A DNA stretch of 64,000 nt, taken from contig CP136063.1 in assembly GCA_032622095.1 (NCBI GenBank), positions 29,762,987-29,826,986 on the forward strand, written 5' to 3'. The position numbers and the translations under genes are program-made. The DNA comes from Siphonodentalium dalli (taxonomy: Eukaryota; Mollusca; Scaphopoda; Gadilida; Siphonodentaliidae). Below are positions 1-11,831 of the stretch, one piece after another; the stretch's first letter is position 1, and each line of letters begins with the position of its first letter. Below the pieces are notes generated by a model, which saw nothing but the letters and a program-made list of their open reading frames with translations, had not been told where the DNA came from and did no database searches.

Positions 1-469
1 CCAACTAAAAACGCAAACGCTCTTTATCCATGATGTGGCATATTCGCCGGAAACGAATCAACAACGTGTATAACTCATGTTAAAATTGGTCGGGCGGATT
101 CCAAATCCTAACTTTACGCGTTTATTAGTCCAGTAAATTTCCAGACCAAATTCCAGCCAATTCAGTTGAACCCACCAAACACCTCATAGGGAGATGAACA
201 AGGGAGAGAATACCAACAAAATGGGGCCATAGCTATATATGGTCGAAGTTGGCCAGCGGTCCCAGAATATGGACCCGACCTGTCTCTGTATATAGTATAC
301 CCAAATACCAAAATTACATGTTATCCAGTTGATACTATATAAAGTTATTATCCATAAGTCAAAATCGAGTAGATGGATGGACAGACCGACAGACGGAGAG
401 ATTAATAATATAATGCGTCCATATTCTTTTTAAATTTAAACATATGTTGCACGGGGAGTTTGAGTTTGT
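1..469. other. Intergenic stretch, nothing recognised
   Basis: AT-rich sequence with no open frame of note and no similarity noticed to other parts of the window. It precedes the first block duplicated elsewhere in the window. Confidence 0.4.
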
Positions 470-909
470 TAATTAGCTTTGCACTATGAACTTTATGATT
501 GGATGGCCTTGTTTAAATACTATGTGGCATGCAGTGGATTCCGCACATAGAGTAACGCTCATGGGATGATAACCCGATGCAGTAAAGATCCATTTATACT
601 TACTATTACATGATACCCAATGTATCAGTAGCTCCGTTCCTGTAACCACGCCTCGTTGATAGTGGGTAACTAACGATTCGTATCAACATGAGTTATTTCA
701 TTAGATATGTATCCGAAATGGTTAATTGGTTAATTCTGTTATTCGCGGTCGCTTTTTGTTACAAATACCCATAGCGAGCGCCATGTATGCTTAAATGTCG
801 TGTTAGATTTAATTTAACATACACAATTGCCTTATTCTTTTCCCAAAGATGATAGACATACAGACATCCGCCTTAAAGATGGATTATGTCTTTAAATAAC
901 AAATTTTAA

Positions 910-1556
910 AGGTGGATTATCTCTTTGTAAACATGTATGATATAGTTACCGGGGTATAAAATATTAGATTTGAATCGAAGACTCCTGTCCGGAAATGCTT
1001 CTATCGATTAATATTAATTTTATTTCGAATATTTTCTGGTCTAAAAAGGTGTGTTTGTTCAGCTAACGAACAACAGTGGTTACTGTTAACAGAGACCAGA
1101 AATTATATTGTGCAATTTTGTCACAAATAAACGTTAATTATACTCATTATCGCTTATATCTGTGGAACAAAACAATACAAACAACCAATCTGTGACATTT
1201 GACATTCGTTGCGTAGCGGTAGGAACAGCCCAGTGCTCTATATCGCAATACGGTCTCATCCGAATGGTCGGTTCTAAAAATAGTAACATAAATGGGCCCG
1301 ATTTAATATTCGAAATAAAATCAATATTAATTGATAGAAGCTTTTCCGGACATAGGTCTTCAGTTCATATCTATTATTTTATACCCACGCAACTATTTAA
1401 AATTTGTTATTTAAAGAGATAATCCATCTTTAATATTCGAAATAAAATCAATATTAATTGATAGAAGCTTTTCCGGACATAGGTCTTCAGTTCATATCTA
1501 TTATTTTATACCCACGCAACTATTTAAAATTTGTTATTTAAAGAGATAATCCATCT
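910..1556 (-). mobile_element. TTAA-family MITE nested in another copy, with TTAA target duplication
   Basis: It begins AGGTGGATTATCTC after TTAA at 906-909 and ends CCATCT before TTAA at 1557-1560. The matching place in the duplicate (around 24008) has a single TTAA and no insertion. This shows a 4-bp TTAA target duplication, as known for piggyBac-type transposition. The element has long imperfect inverted ends of roughly 140 bp and no credible transposase gene, so it is non-autonomous. Confidence 0.85.
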
Positions 1557-1557
1557 T
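1304..1557. repeat. 127-bp internal tandem duplication in the nested MITE
   Basis: The stretch starting 'taatattcgaaataaaatc' at 1304 is repeated from 1431, two head-to-tail copies of 127 bp covering the terminal part of the element. Other copies in the window have only one. Confidence 0.8.
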
Positions 1558-1987
1558 TAAATAGTTACGTAGGTATAAAATAATAGACATGAACGGAATA
1601 CCCCTGTCTGGAGAAGCTTCTATCAATTAATATTGATTTTATTTCGAATATTAAATCGGGACCGTTCATGTTACTATTTTTAGAACAGACCATTCGGATG
1701 ATACCATATTGCGATATAGAGCACTGGGCTGTTCCTATGGCTACGCAACGAAAGTCAAATGTCACAGATTGGTTGTTTGTATTGTTTGGTTCCAAAGATA
1801 GACGCACAGGTATAATGAACGTTTATTTGTGACAAAATTGTTACATAAAATTTATGGTCTCTGTTAACAGTAACCACTATTGTTCGTTAGCTGAACAAAC
1901 ACACCTTTTTAGACCAGAAAATATTCGAAATAAAATTAATATTAATCGATAGAAGCATTTTTGGACAGGAGTCTTCGATTCAAATTT

Positions 1988-2602
1988 TGTTTCACATATA
2001 GAAGGTGGCATATAATTGGTAGGTGGCTGTCGGTGCCCGTATACATGTTGTATATTAATTATGATCAAATGTTTCTTTATGATTATGCATGGAAGCTTCA
2101 AGAATAAATAATTCCACTATATATCTAGTTTTCTCTCAGCTGCAATTGTGTTCGTTTGGCTTCAAACAGTATAATTGCGGTTGAGAGAATTCTGGAACAG
2201 ACTATAGTTGGAACGGCGGAAGAAGGGTAACTCTTCCACGTCCTTTCTTGGAGTTTCCATGCGGGAACGACAAACAATTTATTCGAGTTGAACATTTTCT
2301 TAATTATTGACCCACCCGCCACTCCCATTACATTTTTGTTTAATTAATATAGGCGGGCATTCCATAGTTTTGACTCACCGATGCCGGCATCCACTTCCCT
2401 TTTTCACACCACACATTGCTGTGCCACACTCTGCAGGGGAAATTTTGTTTCACCTATAGAAGGTGGCATATAATTGGAAGGTGGCTGTCGGTGCCCGTAT
2501 ACATGTTGTATATTAATTATGATCAAATGTTTCTTTATGATTATGCATGGAAGCTTCAAGAATAAATAATTCCACTATATATCTAGTTTTCTCTCAGCTG
2601 CA
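1988..2602. mobile_element. Possible TRIM-like element: two 157-bp direct repeats
   Basis: Two near-identical 157-bp direct repeats (1988-2144 and 2446-2602) each start TGTTTCAC and end GCTGCA, matching the TG...CA ends of LTRs. They enclose 301 bp. A purine run, caggggaaa (2434-2442), lies just before the second repeat, where a polypurine tract would be. No clear tRNA primer site was seen. The flanking 5-mers (aattt and attat) do not match exactly. It could instead be a simple segmental repeat. Confidence 0.4.
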
Positions 2603-2672
2603 ATTATAACAATATTGAATGTATTAGTGCCCAAATTGCAACAAGCCACAACATATAAACAAATATGTTTAA

Positions 2673-3192
2673 AGATGGATTATCTCTTTAAATAACAAAT
2701 TTTAAATAGTTGCGTGGGTATAAAATAATAGATATGAACTGAAGACCTTTGTCCGGAAAAGCTTCTATCAATTAATATTGATTTTATTTCGAATATTAAA
2801 TCGGGCCCATTTATGTTACTATTTTTAGAACCGACCATTCGGATGAGACCGTATTGCGATATAGAGCACTGGGCTGTTCCTACGGCTACGCAACGAATGT
2901 CAAATGACAAATATTGGTTGTTTGTATTGTTTTGTTCCACAGATATAAGCGATAATGAGTATAATTAACGTTTATTTGTGACAAAATTGCACATAATAAT
3001 TTCTGGTCTATGTTAACAGTAACCACTATTGTTCGTTAGCTGAACAAACACCCCTTTTTAGACCAGAAAATATTCGAAATAAAATAAATATTAATCGATA
3101 GAAGCATTTCCGGACAGGAATCTTCGATTCAAATCTAATATTTTATACCCCGGTAACTATATAATACATGTTTACAAAGAGATAATCCACCT
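2673..3192 (+). mobile_element. TTAA-family MITE, complete copy
   Basis: This 520-bp copy is flanked by TTAA at 2669-2672 and 3193-3196. The left end is AGATGGATTATCTCTTTAAA; the right end read inward is AGGTGGATTATCTCTTTG. The ends are inverted and similar for about 140 bp, including the shared GATAGAAGC core. Short frames inside it recur in other copies only because the copies are similar. Confidence 0.85.
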
Positions 3193-3261
3193 TTAAAACA
3201 GTTGAAATTATGTCAATGAAAAACAAAATGCAAAAAAAAGTGGTCACAAACTGTTTCCGGC

Positions 3262-3806
3262 CTCAGGTACCTCCCACCTCATGTCTCGTAAACCCCCCCA
3301 CCCCCCTGATGTTCTTGCAAATCTTGCTAAATTCTATTCTATTCATGTAGGCTGTATATTCATCTATCGTTTCTCGAATGGTGCTTCTAATCACAACCAC
3401 ATATTTAGACGCACGTTTATTGCGCACAATACGATATTTCCTTTGTTCGATTGATACCGAGATCCTTCTTCTTCTCTTTAACTTTCCATCCATTTAGGGT
3501 AAACCATTCTGGTATGTGCATATGTACAGCAGATAGATTGATAAAACAACAGTTGGATAAAAATCACGGAGATGTCAGGTCTGACTATCAGTCTATGCAA
3601 AATTTCACGTGTGAACAGTTCACGAATATCTTTAGCCAAGAGACAGAGATCGGTATTCTATCTTGGACGGTGTCGCTGCCACGGACGAGGATAAGTCGTT
3701 GAACATCGATGGACCAAGACTGAACGGCAGCTTATCTATAATGATTGCCACTTCACGAGATAAACAGCGCATATATACATGTAGGACTATCTGACTATTC
3801 CACACA
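3262..3806 (+). other. Conserved upstream block of the zinc-finger genes
   Basis: The 5' flank of ZNF1 recurs upstream of ZNF2 (13470-13968), ZNF3 (21780-22264), ZNF4 (36100-36280 plus 38631-38944) and ZNF5 (56305-56577). It holds short frames such as one starting MQNFTCEQFTNIFSQETEIG. The frame is interrupted differently in different copies, which fits untranslated or decayed exon sequence better than a conserved protein. No splice pattern could be proven. Confidence 0.4.
3772..3777 (+). promoter_or_regulatory. TATA-like box of ZNF1
   Basis: TATATA lies 30 bp before the ATG. The same motif occurs before ZNF2 (13940), ZNF3 (22236) and ZNF4 (38900), at 29-40 bp. If used, the 5' leader would be almost absent, so the role is uncertain. 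Confidence 0.3.
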
Positions 3807-4943
3807 ATGGTAGATGCTAACCTGAATAATCATGAGACCACCAACACAGAGAATAAACGACATGATTGTGACGTATGTGGGAAACTGTTCGCCACTTCAG
3901 GCAGCTTGGTGAGACATAAGAGAATCCACACCGGAGATAAGCCTCACCATTGTGAAATATGCGGAAAATCATTTAACCAATCGGGCAGCTTGGTGAAACA
4001 TAAGAGAATTCACACTGGAGATAAACCTTACCCTTGTGCTATATGCGGGGAATCGTTCACTCAATTGAACAACTTGGTGAGACATAAGAGAATCCACACT
4101 GGAGATAAACCTTATCGTTGTGATATATGCGGGGAATCATTTATTCGATCTGACATATTGGTGATACATATGAGAATCCACACCGGAGATAAGCCTTATC
4201 ATTGCGATATATGCGGGAAATCTTTTAATGCATCGAGCGACTTGGTGATACATAAGAGAATCCACACCGGAGATAAGCCTTACCGTTGTGATATATGCGG
4301 GAAATCGTTTAATCGATCGAGCACCTTGGTGGTACATAAGAGAATCCACACCGGAGATAAGCCTTACCGTTGTGATTTATGCGGGAAATCATTTAATCGA
4401 TCGAGCGCCTTGGTGGTACATAAGAGAATCCACACCGGAGATAAACCTTTCTGCTGTGATATATGCGGGAAATCATTTAATGATTCGAGCGCCTTGTCGA
4501 TACATAAGAGAATCCACACCGGAGATAAACCTTATCGGTGTGATTTATGTGGAAAATCATTTAATCGATCGAGCGCCTTGGTGGTACATAAGATAGTCCA
4601 CACCGGAGATAAACCTTTCTGCTGTGATATATGCGGGAAATCATTTAATGATTCGAGCGCCTTGTCGATACATAAGAGAATCCACACCGGAGATAAACCT
4701 TATCGGTGTGATTTATGTGGAAAATCATTTAATACATCGAGCAACTTGGTGACACACAAGAGAATCCACACCGGGGACAAGCCTCACCATTGTGATATAT
4801 GCGGGAAATCATTCAGTCAATCGTGCAGCTTGATGACACATATGCGTATCCACACCGGAGTTAAGCCTTACAGTTGTGATATATGCGGGAAATCATTTAA
4901 TCGATCGAGCGCCTTGGTGGTACATAAGAAAATCCACACCTGA
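3807..4943 (+). CDS. ZNF1: 13-finger C2H2 zinc-finger protein
   Basis: The 378-residue product has a 20-residue N-terminal tail with no recognisable KRAB, ZAD or BTB domain, then 13 tandem C2H2 fingers of 28 residues. Each is C-x2-C-x12-H-x3-H, joined by HTGDKPY linkers (the usual consensus is HTGEKPY). C2H2 arrays of this kind normally bind DNA in the nucleus; the target is unknown. Helix contact positions vary (for example QSGS, RSDI, ASSD, RSSA, DSSA). The start has a good context (cacaATGG) and is shared by all paralogs. The frame ends at a TGA that replaces the Gly codon of a linker; the paralog ZNF4 ends at the same place, so this stop predates the duplication. Further fingers follow in phase. 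Confidence 0.75.
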   Translation: MVDANLNNHETTNTENKRHDCDVCGKLFATSGSLVRHKRIHTGDKPHHCEICGKSFNQSGSLVKHKRIHTGDKPYPCAICGESFTQLNNLVRHKRIHTGDKPYRCDICGESFIRSDILVIHMRIHTGDKPYHCDICGKSFNASSDLVIHKRIHTGDKPYRCDICGKSFNRSSTLVVHKRIHTGDKPYRCDLCGKSFNRSSALVVHKRIHTGDKPFCCDICGKSFNDSSALSIHKRIHTGDKPYRCDLCGKSFNRSSALVVHKIVHTGDKPFCCDICGKSFNDSSALSIHKRIHTGDKPYRCDLCGKSFNTSSNLVTHKRIHTGDKPHHCDICGKSFSQSCSLMTHMRIHTGVKPYSCDICGKSFNRSSALVVHKKIHT

Positions 4944-5519
<576 letters not shown>

Positions 5520-6723
5520 AAATTCCTTAAATCGACATGTAGTTTGCAATCAAATCGAAAAAATAAATTTTCGATATGCCTTTTTATCATCATCATAATA
5601 TGAAAATATAGTATATGTGGAATGTGTCACGTTAAAATGAGCACCGGAGGATCATGTTCCTATTTTTCAGCTGCCATGAAAACGGTAGGCACTTTTATGC
5701 ATGTTTTCTCCGTTACCAACCCGAAAAGGTAGCATATGGGCACATACAGTCTATTTAAACATGTGGCAACAGTTTTATATTGTCACAATCAATACACAAT
5801 GGTGGCTATAGTCACATGCATGCAATTTTATAAAATACTCATGATTCGAGATGTCACTAGCCAGATGTTTAGGGTCAATGGCTACCCGTATATCTTAGGA
5901 TTACCGTGCAATTAAAAATTAATTCCGAATCCAACACTCTTTATCACTCTATATGGTGTATAGACAGACGAAATGGGTCAATTTCTGATGTGGGGATATA
6001 TAAGTTTTCAAAAACAAAACATGTGGAAAATATTGATGTGGCGTTTGTGATATGCGACACACATACTTTACAGTGGGCGTGGTAACGGAGAAGACACATT
6101 TTGGGTCTTTATGTTCCTAAATATTGCGAATCGTTGATGCACACTAAATTTTGAATAATATGTGACACAAACGTGTTCGGTTGAATTTCTAATTTCGCTG
6201 GAAACATATTAACTATTATTTGAAACTACATGCAGTCCCATGTACTTTGAATGTGTATATGTTTCCAGTAAACCCATATCATTGATCTATGCTGGTGCAC
6301 ACAATTCTGTGCATCTAGAAATAAGACCTGCGTAATCATGCCATTCAATTTTATTTGATTACATAAATATAAGAATGTGTTAATATTTTGTCGAACAAGG
6401 AATACCTGACAATTCAAACGCCCGATGTAATATTAGCATGGACATGATGGTAACGGAGAAAACACCTATATATAGTTATATACGACATGTATGCAAGTTT
6501 ATGAATGAGGAATATTTTGCTATATTCAAACCGGTTTTGGACAAGTTTCCAAAAACAACTGCCAAAACAAAATGCATTGTTTTATTCATGGATTGGTACT
6601 AGTATGCAATATGATTAAAATTCGAAATTAATTTTAAATAGCTAGTAGCCTTCAATTAATTTCCTGCCTATTTTTAAATCAATTGAATAAATGTCATCGT
6701 TACTAGTGTCATTCACATTGAGT
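5520..6723. other. Intergenic DNA downstream of ZNF1
   Basis: This is duplicated at 40664-41873 with few changes. A possible poly(A) signal AATAAA lies at 5562-5567, 43 bp after the last stop of the ZNF1 tail (40705-40710 in the duplicate). It also holds three copies of a GGTAACGGAGAA box (5703, 6081, 6449). No gene was recognised. Confidence 0.5.
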
Positions 6724-7275
6724 CTATATGTCTAAACATGACAAACGCGTGAAATTATCACCGTCGTCAAAGACACCGTAATCCTCTCCGCAACCTTCAT
6801 GAAACCACTTGACATAATCTGAGCACAACACCCATTCGTCGCGTTTACTGGGATCGAGTGGATCACCATAAACCCAGCCACACTTCCCACAAGGATACGC
6901 ATCTTGACAGTTATTTTCCGCACTCTTTTTTGAAGCTCGCTTGCCTTTGATGACCGTTGACCGAGAACCATTAGACTCGCGAACATGTGGTACATCGTTG
7001 TGAACTTCCAATTGCATTTCAGGTCGGATTCACCATTTGAAGTTAGGAACGGGTAGCACATAGGGTAAAACGAGGGCGCTTTCGTTGAGGTGAATAAATG
7101 CGACATTAACATTGGCGTGATTGCCCCAATCACAAAATGCGGCGGCGTTCTGTATCACAAATTTACCGGTCTTCACTGCAACGTCAGCCAACCTCTTGGA
7201 GGTCCCTCCAATTCTATCACACGGCCCTTTTCCATGACCTGCTTCCAAATATTGCCAGGTAGCTTTCACGCCCAT
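6724..7275 (-). pseudogene. Broken Cys-rich, HGKGP-motif protein fragment, copy 1
   Basis: On the minus strand the frame runs from 7275 to a TGA at 7030-7032, then continues in phase to 6724. The first part has EAGHGKGPCDRIGG followed by SKRLADVAVK. The second has a zinc-binding pattern: CGKCG, a WVLC..C-type region and WFHEGC. Similar motif pairs occur in repetitive, often transposon-linked invertebrate proteins (recollection, not searched). The N-terminal part is missing. The in-phase TGA is also present in copy 2 at 42180-42182, so it predates the block duplication. Confidence 0.5.
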
Positions 7276-7369
7276 CTTAGAATGATTACTGACAAGGTTG
7301 AAGATATGTCTGTTTCGATATTGGCTGTTGGGTGAATCCTAAATGTGGTGGATGTATTTGACACCGGGA

Positions 7370-7860
7370 ACAATATATAACACCATTTGTTTGACATAAA
7401 TCGGCCAAGGGGCTGAGAAATAGCATATGCATGGGTGTCCTATTTTGAACCCCTCTGAACAGCGACAATTTTGGATCAGGTTGAGGTATGTGAGGTGTTT
7501 AGAAAGAGTACCTGTGGAGGGACACCCCTGGTCGGCGGGCATTTTGGATCGGGTGGTGTGAAAGGGGGGATATTTAGATTATCTTGGGGCACCCTTTGTT
7601 TTACCTAAATCGACCAAGGGGTGCCCTATTTGTACATCTCTGGATGGTGTCCATTTTATATCGTGGTGTGGTGAAGGGGGTGGGGGTATTTAGATTGGCC
7701 CCCTACACACACCTTTTGTTTGACCTAAATCGGCTGAGAAAAGGCACGGTGCCCTATTTGAACCCTTCTGGACGGCGGCCACTTTGGATCTGGATGGGTG
7801 CGTGGATAGAATATGTGTGTGGGGGGCAGCATACAAAACCCTTTGTTTGACATAATTATA
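7370..7860. repeat. G-rich tandem repeat, about 120-130 bp unit, copy 1
   Basis: Imperfect units contain 'ccctttgtttgacctaaat', 'ttctggacggcggcc' and a G-run, starting near 7381, 7590, 7710 and 7837. The duplicate at 42530-43090 has one more unit, which explains the length difference. Short open frames here are by-products of the repeat. Confidence 0.65.
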
Positions 7861-8093
7861 ACAAATTCGAATAAGGAATGGAAGTCACCTTCGTTTTAAT
7901 CGGTACTGTAACGGGGTGAATATATCGTTAAGATAGATAACTCTGGTCGCCAGACAAGAAATCCATCCTACATAACCCAACAGACACTCATCTGCCACTC
8001 AGAGCCCGTCTGTCTGTAGCAGTATGAGCAATGGCAACCCGCACAGTCTCTTTGGTTTTGCTGTCCCATTTTGCCCGGATAGCCTGGCACATT

Positions 8094-8129
8094 GTCCCGC
8101 TTTGCCCAAAGGCACGGGCAAAGTGGGAC
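8094..8129. repeat. Inverted repeat able to form a hairpin
   Basis: GTCCCGCTTTGCCC, an 8-base loop, then GGGCAAAGTGGGAC: a 14-bp stem with one mismatch. It is preserved in the duplicate near 43318-43353. A related half-site occurs at 8063-8077. Confidence 0.5.
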
Positions 8130-8345
8130 AAAACGAGAGGTTCCAAAAGGGACATACCGAGATGTTGTTTGATATCAATGATTACCCGATTATATGCGCC
8201 GATGAATTATATACCAACCAACGGCTTTCCAGTTTTTTTCCGGCGAAAATCCTATCTAAAATTCCTTGAAAACATTTGGTGTCCCGATTTGTCCGGGTCT
8301 CCCCTATTTGTAATTAACCTGATTAGTTTTTTTGTGTTGATCTGA

Positions 8346-9130
8346 GTCAAACAAACCCAGACTGTTGATATAGTATCGTAACGGGGTTCATATGTGCCTA
8401 AAGAATGACGTTTCTGGTGTTCGCTGGTAACGGAGAAAACCGCATATTGTTTACAACATATACAAAAGTCTTGTGATATTAATTAACATGCTCATGTGAT
8501 ATTCTGGGCTTGATAGACGTTCCGTCAGATGAGATTAGCAGTTGGAGTTAACTCGTCGATTTTCTATGTTTTATGGTGGTAACGGAGAAAACATCCTTAA
8601 ATAAACTGTTTGGGGTGTGGCAACTCATCTCTCGTTATTTCTACATATGATTCATTTAGAGCTATATGTACCCCAGGTTACACGTGATACTGCGTTTCTT
8701 TGTATAAAATTACAGGCACGTATAGCAAGTTGTATCCGTCAGTTATGACGGTTTAAATTGATGGTAACGGAGAAAACACCGTTTTCACGGACAACATACC
8801 ATGGTGGACTGCTTCCAAATATAGTAACGTTATAGAATAATCGGTTTTTAATGCGAGAATCGGTCATACAAGTGAGATAATTACATAGGACTTGTATAAT
8901 ATAGTAACGGATTACTCAAGTTTCTGAGCTCATAAAATCGGATACCCAATAACGGACATCCCAAACCAGTCAATTTTGTCACTCAAACCTCCCATTTGTG
9001 AAATATAAGGAAGCTAACCGTATGTGATATATATTCGCCATAAGACCCCTGTTTAATGATGTGTTGCCATCGAGATGGCGGTCGAGACATGCATGAGATA
9101 CATGTACACCCCTCGGACACGTATTTGCCA
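8346..9130. other. Intergenic DNA, no gene seen
   Basis: Holds three TAACGG boxes. The match to the second block copy ends near 8690, where that copy has the palindromic minisatellite instead. Confidence 0.4.
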
Positions 9131-9144
9131 TTTTTCCGCTTTAA

Positions 9145-9354
<210 letters not shown>

Positions 9355-9730
9355 GTTCATGACATTTAATATGTTCGTCGCGGGAGGATTGGAAACAATC
9401 TTAGATTCCGATGACAGAGCAGAAAAGGAGGGCAGAATGAATCTACTTCGTAAATTAGCGCTGCAATATGAACTTTATTATCTTAAATACTACGTGGCAT
9501 GCAGTGGATTCCGCACATAGAGTTTGGTCAAAGCTCATGTGATGATAACCCCAAGTGAAGATATATTTATACTTACTATTAGAACGGTATACCGATACAT
9601 GAGGCCCTATGTATCAGTAGCTCCGTTCCTGTAACAACGCCTCGTTGGTAGAGAGTAACTAACGATTCATATCAACATGTGTTATTTCATGTGTTATTTC
9701 ATGAGATATGTATCCGAAATGGTTAACTGG

Positions 9731-10302
9731 TTAAAGATGGATCATCTCTTTAAAGATGGATTATCTCTTTAAATAACAAATTTTATGGATTATCTCTTTG
9801 TAAACATGTATTATATAGTTACCGGGGTATAAAATATTAGATTTGAATCGAAGACTCCTGTCCGGAAATGCTTCTATCGATTAATATTAATTTTATTTCG
9901 AATATTTTCTGGTCTAAAAAGGTGTGTTTGTTCAGCTAACGAACAATATTGGTTACTGTTAACAGAGACCAGAAATAATATTGTGCAATTTTGTCACAAA
10001 TAAACGTTAATTATACTCATTATCGCTTATATCTGTGGAACAAAACAGTACAAACAACCAATCTGTGACATTTGACATTCGTTGCGTAGCCGTAGGAACA
10101 GCCCAGTGCTCTATATCGCAATACGGTCTCATCCGAATGGTCGGTTCTAAAAATAGTAACATAAATGGGCCCGATTTAATATTCGAAATAAAATCAATAT
10201 TAATTGATAGAAGCTTTTCCGGACATAGGTCTTCAGTTCATATCTATTATTTTATACCCACGCAACTATTTAAAATTTGTTATTTAAAGAGATAATCCAT
10301 CT
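9731..10302 (-). mobile_element. TTAA-family MITE preceded by terminal stubs
   Basis: At 9731-9784 two short copies of the left terminus (AGATGGATTATCTCTTTAAA) stand in tandem. A nearly complete copy in reverse orientation follows from about 9785 and ends before TTAA at 10303-10306. The stubs look like partial excisions or recombination products at the extra TTAA found inside the element's own terminus. Confidence 0.7.
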
Positions 10303-10306
10303 TTAA

Positions 10307-10522
10307 CAATTTTGTCACAAATAAACGTTAATTATACTTATTAGCGCTTATATCTGTGGAACAAAACAATACAAACAACCAATCTGTGACATTTGACTTT
10401 CGTTGCGTAGCCGTAGGAACAGCTCAGTGCTCTAAATCGCAATATGGTATCATCCGAATGGTCTACATTCTGAACATAGTAACATAAACGGTCCCGATTT
10501 AATATTCGAAATAAAATCAATA
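10307..10522 (-). mobile_element. MITE internal fragment
   Basis: Middle part of the TTAA-family element, without either terminus. It is duplicated at 44536-44756. Confidence 0.65.
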
Positions 10523-10540
10523 ATATGACCATACGTAAAC

Positions 10541-11831
10541 GTAATAAAGCCCACGTAGATTAAATCTGGCAGTTTGCAATACAAAATACATTTATAATAA
10601 TTAACTCTTTTGAATTATACTGGTATCGAAATTAGTCGACGAAATTGCTGTGACAAAGATAAAGGGAAATAATGACATTTCTTCCTGTGCTCAAATAGAA
10701 CTTTCGAACTAGTGTTCTTTTGTGCGACACTGTTCACATTTTCACAACATGGTATCTACTCGATGTGTTTACTGGTAACACCGAAGATCTGGTCTGTCTG
10801 ACAGCGTGGAGATATAATACAATTACATTACACTATGCTCCAAGTTGTGTGTTGAAATTCGGCACTACATGTGGAGTGTATGCAGAGTGTGCTGAATAAC
10901 TCACGGTATGTTGCTACACAGCTAAGTCATGTTGTCCAAAAATATCCGATGTCAAATCAAATCTGAGATGGAAATGCTTATTTGCATACCGTTAGGTTGG
11001 AGGGTATTGTGTTAGCACATGGTGACGTCATATAGTATAAAACAGTTCACAATCTGAAGGAACGAGGCCTGTTACAGTCATGTCGCAAGCATAGGGGTGC
11101 TCGTTCCATATCACAACTAAAGAATACATGGGTGACATTAAGAACTAACCACGATTGAACATAGTGACATTAACGGATTGACAGACCCATGTCATGCAGT
11201 GTATGCCGCAAGCATATGAACGCATGCATTTGACACTATATATCAATTGTACCCAATTACAGGTTATGTCATACCGTTATCAGGTGTTATTTGGTTATGT
11301 GCATAGCGTTCCTACATCAATAATGTGTACACTGCTACTACGTCAATAACTCAATTTTCAATATATACGAGGATATGATGATCAACCTGGGAACGCAATG
11401 TGACATTAAGAAATACAATGAACCACTACCGGTTGGACAGACTATTGCCATAACTAGTGTATGTCGCAAGCATATGGATGCACTTATGACACGATATCAA
11501 TATGCACGCTTGGTATAGAATATATACACAAAACTGCGCGTGTGGGTTACTGTTGTCAGTATATCGGACGAGTTCAATGGCGTAGGATGGCACAATCTGC
11601 CAAAAACAGTATTGTTTTCCTTAAGAGGCGCGTGCATGAGTATCATACATCGGTCAGTAACAAACATGCAGTTGGGTCTGTTTACCACACGCTCGATCGA
11701 TATATTCTAACCGACTCTTCCCCACCGATGTCTCTGTATCCACTGTTTCTTGACTGAAAGTGCTCAATTTCAGGTAAAAAACGCATATATTTAACCATAA
11801 AACCTGCTTTTTAGTGACTTCATTTTCACAG
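10541..11831. other. Spacer duplicated at 44770-48480, no gene recognised
   Basis: Low-complexity-free spacer with several 'gtcgcaagcata' motifs (11083, 11206, 11462). The largest frames are under 100 residues and show no domain. At 11496-11501 it has the single ATCAAT that is the empty site for the LINE at 45714-48165. Confidence 0.5.

Larger units (their letters stand above)
877..1987 (+). mobile_element. TTAA-family MITE, outer copy, interrupted and truncated
   Basis: The left end, AGATGGATTATGTC, directly follows TTAA at 873-876. The element is interrupted at 910-1556 by a second copy of the same family, and resumes at 1561 with the expected interior. It is cut off at about 1987, where a possible TRIM-like element begins. 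The paralogous ZNF2 flank at 16098-16101 has the uninterrupted TTAA, which is the empty site for this insertion. Confidence 0.75.
470..2668. repeat. Segmental duplication, copy 1 (partner 23577-25134)
   Basis: From the stretch around 'ttagctttgcactatgaa' onward this block matches 23577-25134 nearly base for base, apart from an extra 650-bp mobile-element insertion at 910-1556 in this copy. Its first 400 bp also match the DNA downstream of ZNF2 (15400-16101), the remnant (9460-9720) and ZNF5 (60890-61030). It is therefore the 3' flank of a zinc-finger unit whose gene is not in this window. Confidence 0.8.
5703..8780. repeat. Dispersed GGTAACGGAGAAAAC boxes
   Basis: The box occurs at 5703-5717 (minus strand), 6081-6098 (one change), 6449-6466, 8426-8440, 8579-8594 and 8763-8780. 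The surrounding sequence is not obviously repeated. The duplicate keeps five of them (40846, 41224, 41594, 43647, 43799). Function unknown. Confidence 0.6.

Noticed and set aside
1162-1422. Recurrent 86-codon frame starting MEQNNTNNQ
   Set aside because: It recurs at 10035, 12421, 2680 and elsewhere only because the MITE copies are similar. It is broken or shortened in many copies and has no domain.
4288-4596. Frames of type [18 protein letters not shown]
   Set aside because: Shifted reading of the zinc-finger repeat on the same strand. They are shadows of the finger frame.
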